A stretch of DNA of 64,000 nt from CBDDIP01 sp965229005 (GCA_965229005.1 CBDDIP010000002.1:868001-932000); one strand, 5' to 3'; counted from the stretch's first letter, positions 16,632 through 25,284 are shown. Made by a program: numbers and translations. The notes: generated by a model from the sequence alone, not told the origin.

Positions 16632-16970
16632 CTAAGCGGCCGGTCGAGGCGGTGGCCGCCACCGCTTGGCGAAGCCCTCGTTGATCTCCCACGTTCGCGG
16701 CAGGGAGGCTGGCGCGGCCGCTTTGCCGGCGGTGGCCAAGGCGACCACCGACGAACGGAGCCCGTGATGCGGAAGGCACCCGTCCTGACAGGTCTGCCCA
16801 CCCGACTCGTGTTCGCCGCAGCGCTGCTGCAGCTCGCAGGTCGCTCGCAGCCCGGAGCTGCCAACAGCGCTGGCAGCGGCAGGCGCTGTCGACGTGGTGA
16901 TCGCGACAGCCAGGAAGATGAGCGTCGTGGCGACCGTCATGACCACGGCGGTCACCACGCTTCGACGCAT
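16632..16970 (-). CDS. Putative exported Cys-rich small protein
   Basis: A 112-aa frame starting MRRSVVTAVVMTVATTLIFLAVAITTS, a good signal peptide or anchor. It is followed by a short region with four Cys and several His (CELQQRC, QTCQDGCLPHH) that could bind metal. No family recognised and no strong ribosome binding site, so the start and even the gene are uncertain. It lies between the ZIP-like gene and the 81-aa gene on the same strand. Confidence 0.45.
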   Translation of the reverse strand: MRRSVVTAVVMTVATTLIFLAVAITTSTAPAAASAVGSSGLRATCELQQRCGEHESGGQTCQDGCLPHHGLRSSVVALATAGKAAAPASLPRTWEINEGFAKRWRPPPRPAA

Positions 16971-17031
16971 GGACACGATGATAGGCACCGAAGCCTCGGT
17001 GTCGTCCAACGACCCGCCCACACCCTCACGC

Positions 17032-17757
17032 TCAGTGCGGTGGGCTCGACAGCGACACGAGAAGGATGCCGAGGAAACCCAGGAAGAAGGTTGCCGTCGC
17101 CAGCGGCGTGTCTTTGACCTCGTGCGCCTCGGCGAGCAACTCCTCCGTGACCAAGTAGAGCAGCGCGACTGTGCCGAACGCGAGGACCGCGGCGAACGGC
17201 GCGACTGAGAGGGATGCCAGCGGCCCGGCACCGAGAACCGCGCCGACTGGCAACATCAAGGCGATCGCGGTGGTGACAGAGACCACTCGTCGCTTCGTCC
17301 CCCCGGCAGCCTGCATGGCGGTGGCAACCGAGAGGCCGAGAAACGCGACCTCGAACGTCAGGGCGATCGTCAGGATCCGGCCTTGCTCGGCCTCCTCGGA
17401 AAACGCCACGCCCATCAAGACTCCGTCGAGGAGAACGTCGACGGCAACCAGTGCGATGACACCGATCGCCGCCCGCGTTCCGCCAGCCGCTTCATACCTG
17501 TCTCCAAGTCGTCCCAGGAGAAGCATCACGCCCACTCCGGCGACGAACCCCGTGATCGTGCCAACCTGTGAGTGCTCGCGCACCAGGTCAGGCAAAAGCT
17601 CGAGCGATGCCGCGGCAAACACCAGTCCGGCGGCCACGTGTTGAAGAACGTTGCGCAATCGCTCACCGATCGGACGCCTTGCGGCGACGACGGAGCCACC
17701 GATCGATGTGGCGACGGGTAGGGCAACGAACCCGAGCACAGACGCGACTGAGGTCAT
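17032..17757 (-). CDS. ZIP-family metal permease
   Basis: A 241-aa membrane protein with about eight helices. The family is suggested by the overall layout, HVAAGLVFAAASLELLPD near residues 39-56, and a late EELLAEAHE segment. The canonical H-N-x-x-E-G of helix 4 is replaced by VDVLLDGVLMGVAF, so metal coordination differs from ZupT/GufA. It may move Zn, Fe or another divalent ion. It lies 22 bp after the sigma-factor gene in the same operon. Confidence 0.7.
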   Translation of the reverse strand: MTSVASVLGFVALPVATSIGGSVVAARRPIGERLRNVLQHVAAGLVFAAASLELLPDLVREHSQVGTITGFVAGVGVMLLLGRLGDRYEAAGGTRAAIGVIALVAVDVLLDGVLMGVAFSEEAEQGRILTIALTFEVAFLGLSVATAMQAAGGTKRRVVSVTTAIALMLPVGAVLGAGPLASLSVAPFAAVLAFGTVALLYLVTEELLAEAHEVKDTPLATATFFLGFLGILLVSLSSPPH

Positions 17758-17779
17758 CGTTGCGCCGACGATTTCGGCG

Positions 17780-18307
17780 TCACAACTCGCCAGCGTTCTT
17801 CTCGCCTGGGTAGAGGGCCTCCGCGAGCGCTGATCTGCCGCGCGCCACCCGGGATCGGATCGTGCCGATCGGGCAGCCGACCACTTCCGCCGCGTCGGCG
17901 TAGGGAAGGCCGATGATCTGCGTCAAGATCAATGCCTCTCGCTGATCCATCGGTAGGCCATCGAGCAGCTGCGTCGTCTCGACGAAACCGCGCTGATCGG
18001 CGGCCACCAGCCCTGACGCAGGGTCAGGGTGGGCATCGGTCTGCTGTCGGTAGCGCCTTCGAAGCTGCTCGAAACAGACGTTGCGAGTCACCCCCAGGAC
18101 CCACGGCATGATCCTCTCACCATGCCACCGTCGCACGCCCGCGATCACGCGCAACAAGGATTCTTGGGCGAGGTCATCTGCGTCTTCGAGGCGAGTCAGA
18201 TGGGCACAGAACCGCCAGACGTCCGCCTGAACCAGGCGGACCAACTGGTCCAGCGCATCGGGATCGCCGCCACGTGCTTGCGACCCGAGCCGATTCAGAT
18301 CCTGCAC
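17780..18307 (-). CDS. ECF-type RNA polymerase sigma factor
   Basis: Region 2 is VRLVQADVWRFCAHLTRLEDADDLAQESLLRVIAG with the conserved D-A-D-D-L-x-Q-E core. Region 4 is LPMDQREALILTQIIGLPYADAAEVVGCPIGTIRSRVARGRSAL, the -35 reading helix. About 175 aa from GTG 18307; several GTG/TTG codons just upstream (18313, 18325, 18337) are alternatives and none has a strong ribosome binding site. It heads a minus-strand run down to the cytochrome c gene and is divergent from a zf-HC2 protein that may be its anti-sigma factor. Confidence 0.88.
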   Translation of the reverse strand: MQDLNRLGSQARGGDPDALDQLVRLVQADVWRFCAHLTRLEDADDLAQESLLRVIAGVRRWHGERIMPWVLGVTRNVCFEQLRRRYRQQTDAHPDPASGLVAADQRGFVETTQLLDGLPMDQREALILTQIIGLPYADAAEVVGCPIGTIRSRVARGRSALAEALYPGEKNAGEL

Positions 18308-18403
18308 TCGCACATTCTGCAACACGGCACTGTGCAAAACCAACGCACGGCGAGACCTCGGCCGGCATGGAACTTTTCGATGCCGACGAACAACAAGTGA
18401 GCT

Positions 18404-19033
18404 GTGCACTGCATCGCGGCCCGGGACATCCTGTCCGCCCATCTCGACCTCGAGGCCAGCGACGACGACGTCGATGGTGCGAATTCGCACCTCGGTCGAT
18501 GCCCGGCGTGTCGTGCGTGGTGGGCTGATATGGGGAGAGTGAACCGAATGCTGCGCGTCAGGCCGGCCGAACGGGTCCCCGATCTCGCAAGCCCCGTTCT
18601 GTCACGCGCCAAACCGTTCCGACGACAACGCCGGGGGTACGCCAGGCTCGCTCTGGCGGTCGTTGCCTTCACCGAACTTGCACTAGCACTGCCCGGCCTC
18701 GTCGCTGGACGAGGAACCCTGTCCATCCATGACACCCGCCACGTCGGGTCACTTGCGGCCGGCATCGCAATCACGCTGCTGTACGTCGCTTGGCGACCCG
18801 CGCGCGCTGGCGGCGTCCTGCCTGTGGTCGGCGCGCTCGCAGCAACAATGACCAGTGCGTCCGTCATCGACATCGCGACTGGCCGGGCGACCGGATCCAG
18901 CGAAGGCCACCACCTCCTCGAATTCGCAGGACTCGTTCTCGTGTGGGTACTTGCCGGCACGCCGCTACCCAGGCGCATCGTCAGTGCATGGAACCGCAGC
19001 CGTCGCCGACGCCATCACGCCCAACCCGCCTAA
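18404..19033 (+). CDS. zf-HC2 membrane protein, probable anti-sigma factor
   Basis: A 209-aa protein. The N-terminus has the anti-sigma zinc-binding layout: VHCIAARDILSAHLDLE then HLGRCPACRAWW (H-x3-C-x2-C). About four to five membrane helices follow (residues 75-190), ending in a basic tail. It probably holds the divergent ECF sigma factor at the membrane and releases it on a redox or metal signal. A GGAAC element at 18369 resembles an ECF -35 box, but the spacing to the GTG is short. A YcnI-type gene follows 20 bp downstream. Confidence 0.75.
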   Translation: MHCIAARDILSAHLDLEASDDDVDGANSHLGRCPACRAWWADMGRVNRMLRVRPAERVPDLASPVLSRAKPFRRQRRGYARLALAVVAFTELALALPGLVAGRGTLSIHDTRHVGSLAAGIAITLLYVAWRPARAGGVLPVVGALAATMTSASVIDIATGRATGSSEGHHLLEFAGLVLVWVLAGTPLPRRIVSAWNRSRRRRHHAQPA

Positions 19034-19053
19034 GCCGAAACGTCACCGCTCAT

Positions 19054-19800
19054 ATGTCCTTCGTACGACGCCTGCTCAAGTACTCGATTGCCATGACGAC
19101 TGTCGGTGTCGCAAGCGCGACCCCGGTCCTCGCGCACGTCGACCCGGACCCTCCGGAGGCTCCGGCGGGAAGTGAGCTTTCCGTCGGGTTCACCGTCGAA
19201 CACGGATGCTCCGGTTCAGCCACGATCGGGTTGCGAATGCGACTTCCTGACGGCGTCTCCACGGCTACACCGGAGCCTCCAGTTGGCTGGACCGGTGACG
19301 TGCAAGGCAACGTCATCTCGTTCAGCGGTGGCCCGTTACCCGACGACGTCGAGGAAACCTTCCGCGTCAGGCTTGTCCTGCCGCGCACGCCCGACGCGAC
19401 GATCTACTTTCCGTTCGTCCAGCGTTGTGAGACCGGTGAGATCGCCTGGATCGGAATCCCTACGTCCGATGGCGAGCCCGAGAACCCAGCACCGAAGATG
19501 AAGTTGACGGCCCCGCTACCGGGAGCCACCGAACCACCCCCACCCCCACCAATCACCGTCGTCGACGTGGTTGCGTCGACCGAGCTCACGATCACACCCG
19601 GGACCGCACATGGTCGGGCACCAACGCCGTCATCGCAGAATCCAGCAGATGCGACCGTGCCCGCAACGACAGCTCTGGCGCGTACCTCGACCGAGAAGGG
19701 GAGCGGTGGTGCAGCCGTGTTCTTCGCTGCCACCGCAGTTGTGGTCGGAGGCGGGGCCCTCGTTCTGTACCGCGGGCGACGGGCCGCTCGCGGTGGATGA
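19054..19800 (+). CDS. YcnI/DUF1775 family exported protein
   Basis: A 248-aa protein. After the signal peptide (MSFVRRLLKYSIAMTTVGVASATPVLA) the mature chain begins with His-Val (HVDPDPPEAPAG). The YcnI domain (about 28-145) has the hallmark VEHGCSGSATIGLRMRLPDGV and PPVGWTG. In this family the mature N-terminal His and a nearby Trp bind Cu(II). A Pro/Thr-rich linker leads to a C-terminal helix (about 217-240) and basic anchor. It follows the probable anti-sigma gene, so sensing or trafficking of copper is likely. Confidence 0.85.
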   Translation: MSFVRRLLKYSIAMTTVGVASATPVLAHVDPDPPEAPAGSELSVGFTVEHGCSGSATIGLRMRLPDGVSTATPEPPVGWTGDVQGNVISFSGGPLPDDVEETFRVRLVLPRTPDATIYFPFVQRCETGEIAWIGIPTSDGEPENPAPKMKLTAPLPGATEPPPPPPITVVDVVASTELTITPGTAHGRAPTPSSQNPADATVPATTALARTSTEKGSGGAAVFFAATAVVVGGGALVLYRGRRAARGG

Positions 19801-19826
19801 AGTCGAACCAAGGCTGGCGAGCGAGC

Positions 19827-20381
19827 TCAGTCCGGCGGCAGGTCTCGGACGGGCTTGGCGGGGACGCCGGCGACCAACGTGTCCGCGGCGACGTCGCGAG
19901 TGACCACCGCACCGCCGGCGACGACCGCACCGGCACCGATGGTGACACCGGGCAGGATCAGCACCCCGGCGCCGATCCACACGCCGTCCTCGATGACCAC
20001 GGGCTTGCCGCTGAGCGGGCCGCCGCGCTCGCGATGCGGACCGATCGGGTGCGAGCCGGTGGCGATGACCACGTCGTGACCGATGAGCACGTCGTCACCG
20101 ATCGTCACCGGGCCATCGAGGCAGATCGCGCACGGCGTGGTGATGCTCGTGTTGGCGCCGATGCGCAGCGGACTGCGACCCCACAGACGCAGTGGACCGA
20201 CCAGCGCGGTGCCGGCGCCGATCTGCACCCCGCCCAGGCGGTACAGCGCGGTGCGCAGACGGATGAAGCCACCGAACGGGAGCACCCGCACCACCGATCC
20301 GACCAGCTCCAGCCGGTAGTCCACGCGTTCGCGGCCGACCTCCTCGCCGATCACGTCGATGATCCGGCCGAGCTTGCCCAT
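19827..20381 (-). CDS. Hexapeptide-repeat acyltransferase (LbH fold)
   Basis: A 184-aa trimeric left-handed beta-helix enzyme. The C-terminal two thirds show hexapeptide repeats (VTIGDDVLIGHDVVIATGSH, VVIEDGVWIGAGVLILPGVTIGAGAVVAGGAVVTRDV) with the active His in the SHPIG loop. It starts five bases after the acyl carrier protein gene, suggesting it uses an acyl-ACP made by the FkbH-like protein upstream to esterify a sugar. The ATG at 20381 was chosen over a long upstream frame that crosses the ACP gene. Confidence 0.85.
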   Translation of the reverse strand: MGKLGRIIDVIGEEVGRERVDYRLELVGSVVRVLPFGGFIRLRTALYRLGGVQIGAGTALVGPLRLWGRSPLRIGANTSITTPCAICLDGPVTIGDDVLIGHDVVIATGSHPIGPHRERGGPLSGKPVVIEDGVWIGAGVLILPGVTIGAGAVVAGGAVVTRDVAADTLVAGVPAKPVRDLPPD

Positions 20382-20386
20382 CGTGG

Positions 20387-20626
20387 TCAGCCGGCGACGC
20401 GTGCGGCGACGAGCGCGGCGATGTGACCGATCGTCGGCGCCTCGGCAACGTCGTCGGGCGGCAGCGTGATCGAGAACTCGTCCTCCAACGCGACCATCAG
20501 GTTGAGCAGCGCGAGCGAGTCCCACGTCTCGATGTCGTCCGGCGTCGACGCGTCGGTCACGGCCGACGCGTCGACCTCGAACACGTCGGCGGCGATCGAC
20601 TGCACGCGGCTGGAGATGTCGTCCAT
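20387..20626 (-). CDS. Acyl carrier protein
   Basis: A 79-aa ACP with the 4'-phosphopantetheine attachment motif WDSLALLNLMVALED (Ser37 of D-S-L). Acidic and helical throughout, of normal length for the family. It sits between an FkbH-like protein (stop and start share a base: TGATG) and a hexapeptide acyltransferase, so it probably carries a short hydroxyacyl group. A phosphopantetheinyl transferase at 47075 could activate it. Confidence 0.9.
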   Translation of the reverse strand: MDDISSRVQSIAADVFEVDASAVTDASTPDDIETWDSLALLNLMVALEDEFSITLPPDDVAEAPTIGHIAALVAARVAG

Positions 20627-22569
20627 CAATGAGCTCCCATGTTGCCCACCGCGGTGGAAGTGCCGAGCACGCTCGGGGTGGTGAGGTTGATCCAGTCTGG
20701 CGCAACGATCGAGCCCGCCGTCGCGACGTGTTCCCAGCGGGTGCCGTCCGCGTCGTCCCAAGCGGGATCGCCGGCGACGAGCTGGAACCCGTTGCCGGCG
20801 AAGATCTCGCGGGCGGGCGCGTTCTTCGCCGTCGGGATGAACCGACCCTCGATGACGGTGGCGCCGGCGCGAGCAGCCTCGTCGACGACGACGGCGAGCA
20901 TCGCCGTCTCCACGCCGCGCCCGATGACGCGGCAGCTCAACAGGAACGTGTCGACGACCCAGCGCTCGCCATCGGAACGGGTGATGATCAAGCCGATCGT
21001 GCCGTGGTCGCCGAACCGGTCGGCGGCGCGAGCGACGAGCACGCGGCTCGACGGATCGTCGGCGATCGCCTGAACGTCCGCTTCGGTGTAGCGACGGGTG
21101 GTCACGTTGAGCTGGTTCGTCTTCTGCGTCAGCTGCGCGGCGCGAGCCAGGTCGTCGTCGTTCATCGGGCTGACGGACACGGTGGTCTGCAGCGACCGCA
21201 GGTAGTCGTCGAGCGAACCGGCCTGCGTCGCGCTGGCCTCGCGTTCACGCTGCTGCGCGTAGAGCTTGGTGCGATCGCGGTCCTCGGCCGTCAACGTCAG
21301 CCGCTCGAACCACGGGTTGCCCTCGACCGGGTTGCCGTCCGGACCGGGTGGCACGTCGAGCTCGATCACCATCACCTCGGGCAACTCGCGCCTGATCAAC
21401 GCGCACTCGGCGGGGTTGTCGTCGATGAACGCCAGCGAGTCGATGCCGATGTTCAGCTCTGCGGCGATCGCCCGCAGGTTGTCGGCCTTGTTGTCCCAGT
21501 TCACGCGGCTCGCGGCGATGTGCTCGCGGCGCAGCACCATCTCCGGATGGCGGTCGAACACCTCGTCGACGTCGCTCTCGTTGTTCTTGCTGCAGATGCC
21601 CAGCAGGACGCCACGCGACTGCACGTCGAGCAACGCTCGCTGCAGGCGTTGGAACCCGCTGCCGGCCGCGTCGTGACCGAGGACGATCCCGTCGATGCCG
21701 TCCTCACCGACGACACCACCCCACATGGTGTTGTCGAGGTCGCAGATCAGTGCCTTGGCCACCCGACCCGTGAGGGGGTGGAGGAAGCGCAACCACTCCT
21801 CGGCCAAGGGCACGAGGCTGTCGGACCGGAACGGCATCCGCATCGAGGCCCACTTGGCCTCGTCGTACCAAGCCGCGCGTCCACTGCCGGCGACGACGGC
21901 GTCGTAGTCGAGGAAGTGGGCGCCGGTGGTGTCGGCGCAGATCGCCGCGAGCCGCCGGTTCACCTGTGCGATCGCCTCCGCCTGCGCATGGAGCGAACCG
22001 CTGGCGGCGACACCCCCGGCCCGAGTCGCTGGGACGTCGAGACCGTGCAGCACCAACGGGGCGTTGCTCGACCTGCGGAACGCGGTGACCAGACCACCGA
22101 GCTCGTCGACGACGCGATCGACGACGAGCTGGACTCCGGGTTCATCGAGCGAGTGGAAGTCGTTCCACAGCTCGGGCGCGACGTCGCGAGCGAGTGCGAC
22201 GACGATGACGACGTCCGCCGCCCACTCGGCGTGCAGCGGACTCGACGGGTCGAGGACCTCTTGCACGTACGTGTTGAACCCGCCGACCTGCACGGTGAGG
22301 TCGAGGCCGCGCAGCGCGCCTGCAGCACGAACGATCGGCACGATGGGCTCGACCGTGCAGGAGCGCAACACGGCGACACGCGCGGCGCGTCGAGCGCCCA
22401 CGGGAGCGAGTCGAGCACAGCGGGCCAGCACGAAGCCGGCGGTCGCCGGACCGGGTTGCAGCCGCCAGAGCCGATCGAGCAGGCCACGGGCGAGGGGCTC
22501 GTCGCCGGCGGCGAGCGCGGCGTCGATGTCGCTGCGCAAGGTCGACGTCAGGGTTCCCGTTTCACCCAC
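20626..22569 (-). CDS. FkbH-like HAD/GNAT protein (glyceryl-ACP formation)
   Basis: A 647-aa protein. The N-terminal part (about 60-260) is SGNH-like. The HAD-type FkbH core starts at CDLDNTMWGGVVGEDG (Asp277 and Asp279). SKNNESDVDEVF and FIDDNPAECALIRRELPEV follow. A GNAT-like domain occupies about 465-610. FkbH enzymes take D-1,3-bisphosphoglycerate and load glyceryl-phosphate, then glyceryl, onto an ACP. With the ACP and acyltransferase downstream this makes a complete decoration module. The exact acyl group here is an inference. Confidence 0.88.
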   Translation of the reverse strand: MGETGTLTSTLRSDIDAALAAGDEPLARGLLDRLWRLQPGPATAGFVLARCARLAPVGARRAARVAVLRSCTVEPIVPIVRAAGALRGLDLTVQVGGFNTYVQEVLDPSSPLHAEWAADVVIVVALARDVAPELWNDFHSLDEPGVQLVVDRVVDELGGLVTAFRRSSNAPLVLHGLDVPATRAGGVAASGSLHAQAEAIAQVNRRLAAICADTTGAHFLDYDAVVAGSGRAAWYDEAKWASMRMPFRSDSLVPLAEEWLRFLHPLTGRVAKALICDLDNTMWGGVVGEDGIDGIVLGHDAAGSGFQRLQRALLDVQSRGVLLGICSKNNESDVDEVFDRHPEMVLRREHIAASRVNWDNKADNLRAIAAELNIGIDSLAFIDDNPAECALIRRELPEVMVIELDVPPGPDGNPVEGNPWFERLTLTAEDRDRTKLYAQQREREASATQAGSLDDYLRSLQTTVSVSPMNDDDLARAAQLTQKTNQLNVTTRRYTEADVQAIADDPSSRVLVARAADRFGDHGTIGLIITRSDGERWVVDTFLLSCRVIGRGVETAMLAVVVDEAARAGATVIEGRFIPTAKNAPAREIFAGNGFQLVAGDPAWDDADGTRWEHVATAGSIVAPDWINLTTPSVLGTSTAVGNMGAH

Positions 22570-22602
22570 CCGCCAGAGGCTATCGGCGACGTTCGAGCCG
22601 CG

Positions 22603-23919
22603 TCAGCCCAGCTTGAGCTCGGCGATGGCGTCGTCGAGCACGAAGTTGCCGCAGTCCCAGTGCCAGGCGAAGAACGACTGCCGGGCGACCGAGAAGGTGA
22701 TGCCCGCCGCCTCGAACGGCGTCGGTGGGCCGACCGGGTTCCAGGTGAGCCCACCGTCGGACGAGGTCACCACGGTGCTGCCGTCGAGACCGGCCAGCTC
22801 GTCTCCCGGTAGGGCGATCAGGCTGGAGGTCGGTGCCGTCTCGGTGACGAGCTCCCACGTCAACCCGAAGTCAGCGCTCCTGATCAGTCCCTCGCCGTTC
22901 TCCAGCAACCAGTAGATGACGAACGTCGAGGTGAAGATCGGGGTGCCGACCACGCCGTGCGCGTAGACCTCGGTCCACGTTGCGCCGGCATCGGTGCTGC
23001 GCAGCACCCGAGCCGGGCTCCCGAACTTCGTGCCGAGCAGGAAGGTGTTCGCGTCGAGCACCATCGGCGAGCCGGCGTTGCCGATCTCGGTCGGCAGGAA
23101 GGGCGAGATGTCGACCCAGCTGGCGCCGCCGTCGGTCGACTTGGCCAGCTCGGAGCGCTCGTGCGTGGCGGACAACATGGTTCGCCGCTGGCTGTCGACG
23201 AAGTCGATCCCGATCGCGTCGGAGTGGAGCACGTTGCCGAGCTGGCGGAACGTCACCCCGTTGTCGTCGGTCTGGAAGCCGCCAGGACCGCCGTAGACGC
23301 CGCTCTCCCACCACAGGTTCGGGTTCAGCGGGTCGTAGATGATGGTCGATGGACGGTTGACGATCGAGTCCGATCCCGGCCCTGTTCCGAGCGCCGTCCA
23401 GTCGGTTGCAGTGCCGGTCAGCGACCAGAGGCCGTGCTGCGCGACACCGGCGATGACCATGTCGCTGTTCGGGTTGGCCGAGACCATCGTCAGGTTGCCG
23501 CACTCGGACGGCATGCCGGCGAGGTTGCCGGTGACGTTGACCCACTCGCTGTCGCCTGAGCTCACCGGCTCGCCGCCGGTGGAGATGGTGACCGTGACGG
23601 TTGCCGTCGCGGTGACTGTCTCGCCATCGGCGGTCGCGGTGAGCGTGTACGTGGTGGTCGACGTCGGTGCGACGAGCACGCTGCCGTCATCGATCGAGTC
23701 GACCTTCGGCTCGATGGTGACCGTCGCGTCCGGGTCGTTCAGCTCCCAGGAGAGCAGCGACGACTGACCGGAGGTGATCGAGCTCGGTCCGGCGACGAAG
23801 GAGCGGATCTGCAGCTTGGTGACCGGCCCGGTGGAGACGACGCCCGGCTCGGTGGTCGTCACGGGTTGGAACGGCGTCCCGGCCTTCGGATCGCCGCATC
23901 CGGCGAGCAGCAACGACAC
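22603..23919 (-). CDS. Exported lipoprotein with Ig-like domain and BNR/sialidase-like propeller
   Basis: About 438 aa from GTG 23919. A lipobox (LLLAGC) is followed by a beta-sandwich domain (about 30-110) and then BNR-type repeats of a beta-propeller, seen as S-T-D-G-G-A-S-W, S-T-D-A-G-A-T-W, S-A-D-F-G-L-T-W and S-S-D-G-G-L-T-W. The GTG leaves only five residues before the lipobox. The same frame upstream encodes a good basic signal (RRRARAIAPALVAV) but has no ATG, GTG, TTG or CTG, so the real start is unresolved. Possibly a polysaccharide-binding surface protein. Confidence 0.72.
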   Translation of the reverse strand: MSLLLAGCGDPKAGTPFQPVTTTEPGVVSTGPVTKLQIRSFVAGPSSITSGQSSLLSWELNDPDATVTIEPKVDSIDDGSVLVAPTSTTTYTLTATADGETVTATATVTVTISTGGEPVSSGDSEWVNVTGNLAGMPSECGNLTMVSANPNSDMVIAGVAQHGLWSLTGTATDWTALGTGPGSDSIVNRPSTIIYDPLNPNLWWESGVYGGPGGFQTDDNGVTFRQLGNVLHSDAIGIDFVDSQRRTMLSATHERSELAKSTDGGASWVDISPFLPTEIGNAGSPMVLDANTFLLGTKFGSPARVLRSTDAGATWTEVYAHGVVGTPIFTSTFVIYWLLENGEGLIRSADFGLTWELVTETAPTSSLIALPGDELAGLDGSTVVTSSDGGLTWNPVGPPTPFEAAGITFSVARQSFFAWHWDCGNFVLDDAIAELKLG

Positions 23920-24123
23920 CGCGACGAGCGCAGGTGCGATGGCGCGCGCACGACGGCGTTGCCCGTCGAAACGGTGCTGCGCCGAACGATGTGAGAGGAA
24001 CCACCTGCCAGACCCGATCCGTTGATCATACGCAAGGGACCCCGTTCAGCGACCCGCGGCCGACGACTTCGACGCTAGGTTTCGACCATCGCCCGGAACC
24101 GCTCCCACGACGCCCGGCTCGCT

Positions 24124-25284
24124 GTGCTCTTCGTCCAGTCCGGCACCCGCTACGCGGCGGATGCGCAGGTCCACGCCAGCATCATGCGTCACCTTCCGGC
24201 GCTCGGCATCGACGTCCACGTCGCCGCCGATCCAGGCACGAGCGCCGATCCGTCGGCAGCGGCGCGGGTGTTCGGCGACATCCCCGGGGTGCGGGTGGTC
24301 GATGCCCGCTTCGGCCCGCGCCGGCTCGGGGCCCGAGCCGTCCTCGTCGACGGGCCGGCCGCCGTGGTGTCGCTCGTCCGCCTCGTTCGGTACGCCCGAC
24401 GCCACCACGTCGCCGTCGTCCACTGCACCGAGAAGGCCCGCGAGTCGGTGATGGCCTACCTCGTCGCCCGCCTCAGCGGCGCGGTGCTCGTCGTGCACCT
24501 CCACGTCAAGGTCGCGGACTGGTTCAGTCGCCCGACTCGAACGGTGATGCGACGCGCTGATCGGCTTCTTGCGATCTCGCAGTTCGTCGCCGGGTCTGCG
24601 GTGGAGCAGGGGTATCGGCCCGAACGCATCGCCGTCGCGCTGAACGCGCTCGCGCCGCACGACGCCGGCGCAGCGCCGGCGACCGACGATCGCGCCACGA
24701 TCGGCAGGGAGATGGAGCTCGACGTCGCCGCAGTCGTGGTGTGCATCGTGGCGCGCATCAACGAGTGGAAGGGCCACGACCTCCTGCTGCGCGCCTTCGC
24801 CATCGCGATCGGACGCGTCCCCGGAGCGGCGCTGCTGATCGTCGGTCAGGACGACGGCCGCCGCGCCTCGCTGGAAGCGCTGGCCGCGACGCTCGGCATC
24901 TCGTCGCACGTCCGGTTCACCGGCTTCCGGTCGGATGCACACCGGTTCATCGCCGCCTGCGACATCTTCGCCATGCCGAGCGTGGAGGAGCCGTTCGGTC
25001 TCGTCTTCCTCGAAGCGATGGAGCTCGGCCGTCCGATCGTGGCCACCGACGACGGCGGCACGCCGGAGGTCGTGGTCGATGGGGTCACCGGGCTGCTCAG
25101 CGCGCAGGGCGACGTCGACGCGCTGGCCGAACACCTCGCGCAGCTCGCCGCCGACGCGACCCTGCGGGCCCGGATGGGTGCGGCCGGCGTGCTGCGGGTC
25201 GAGACCGAGTTCCAGCCCGAGCGACTCGCCGCCGATGTCGCTGCGATCTACCGTGCGGCGATCGAGCGGTCCGCGGCCAGGTGA
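24124..25284 (+). CDS. GT4 family glycosyltransferase
   Basis: A 386-aa GT-B enzyme. Motifs: VHCTEKARESVMAYLVARL in the N-domain, VVCIVARINEWKGHDLLLRAF opening the C-domain, and PSVEEPFGLVFLEAMELGRPIVATDDGG with the E-x7-E pair. GTG start assumed; no strong ribosome binding site. It converges on the GMC oxidoreductase gene with a 37-bp overlap. Confidence 0.85.
   Translation: MLFVQSGTRYAADAQVHASIMRHLPALGIDVHVAADPGTSADPSAAARVFGDIPGVRVVDARFGPRRLGARAVLVDGPAAVVSLVRLVRYARRHHVAVVHCTEKARESVMAYLVARLSGAVLVVHLHVKVADWFSRPTRTVMRRADRLLAISQFVAGSAVEQGYRPERIAVALNALAPHDAGAAPATDDRATIGREMELDVAAVVVCIVARINEWKGHDLLLRAFAIAIGRVPGAALLIVGQDDGRRASLEALAATLGISSHVRFTGFRSDAHRFIAACDIFAMPSVEEPFGLVFLEAMELGRPIVATDDGGTPEVVVDGVTGLLSAQGDVDALAEHLAQLAADATLRARMGAAGVLRVETEFQPERLAADVAAIYRAAIERSAAR

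Noticed and set aside
16565..16864. Longer version of the 81-aa protein
   Set aside because: The GGAGG before GTG 16564 and the Arg/Pro-rich upstream residues argue for the short form.
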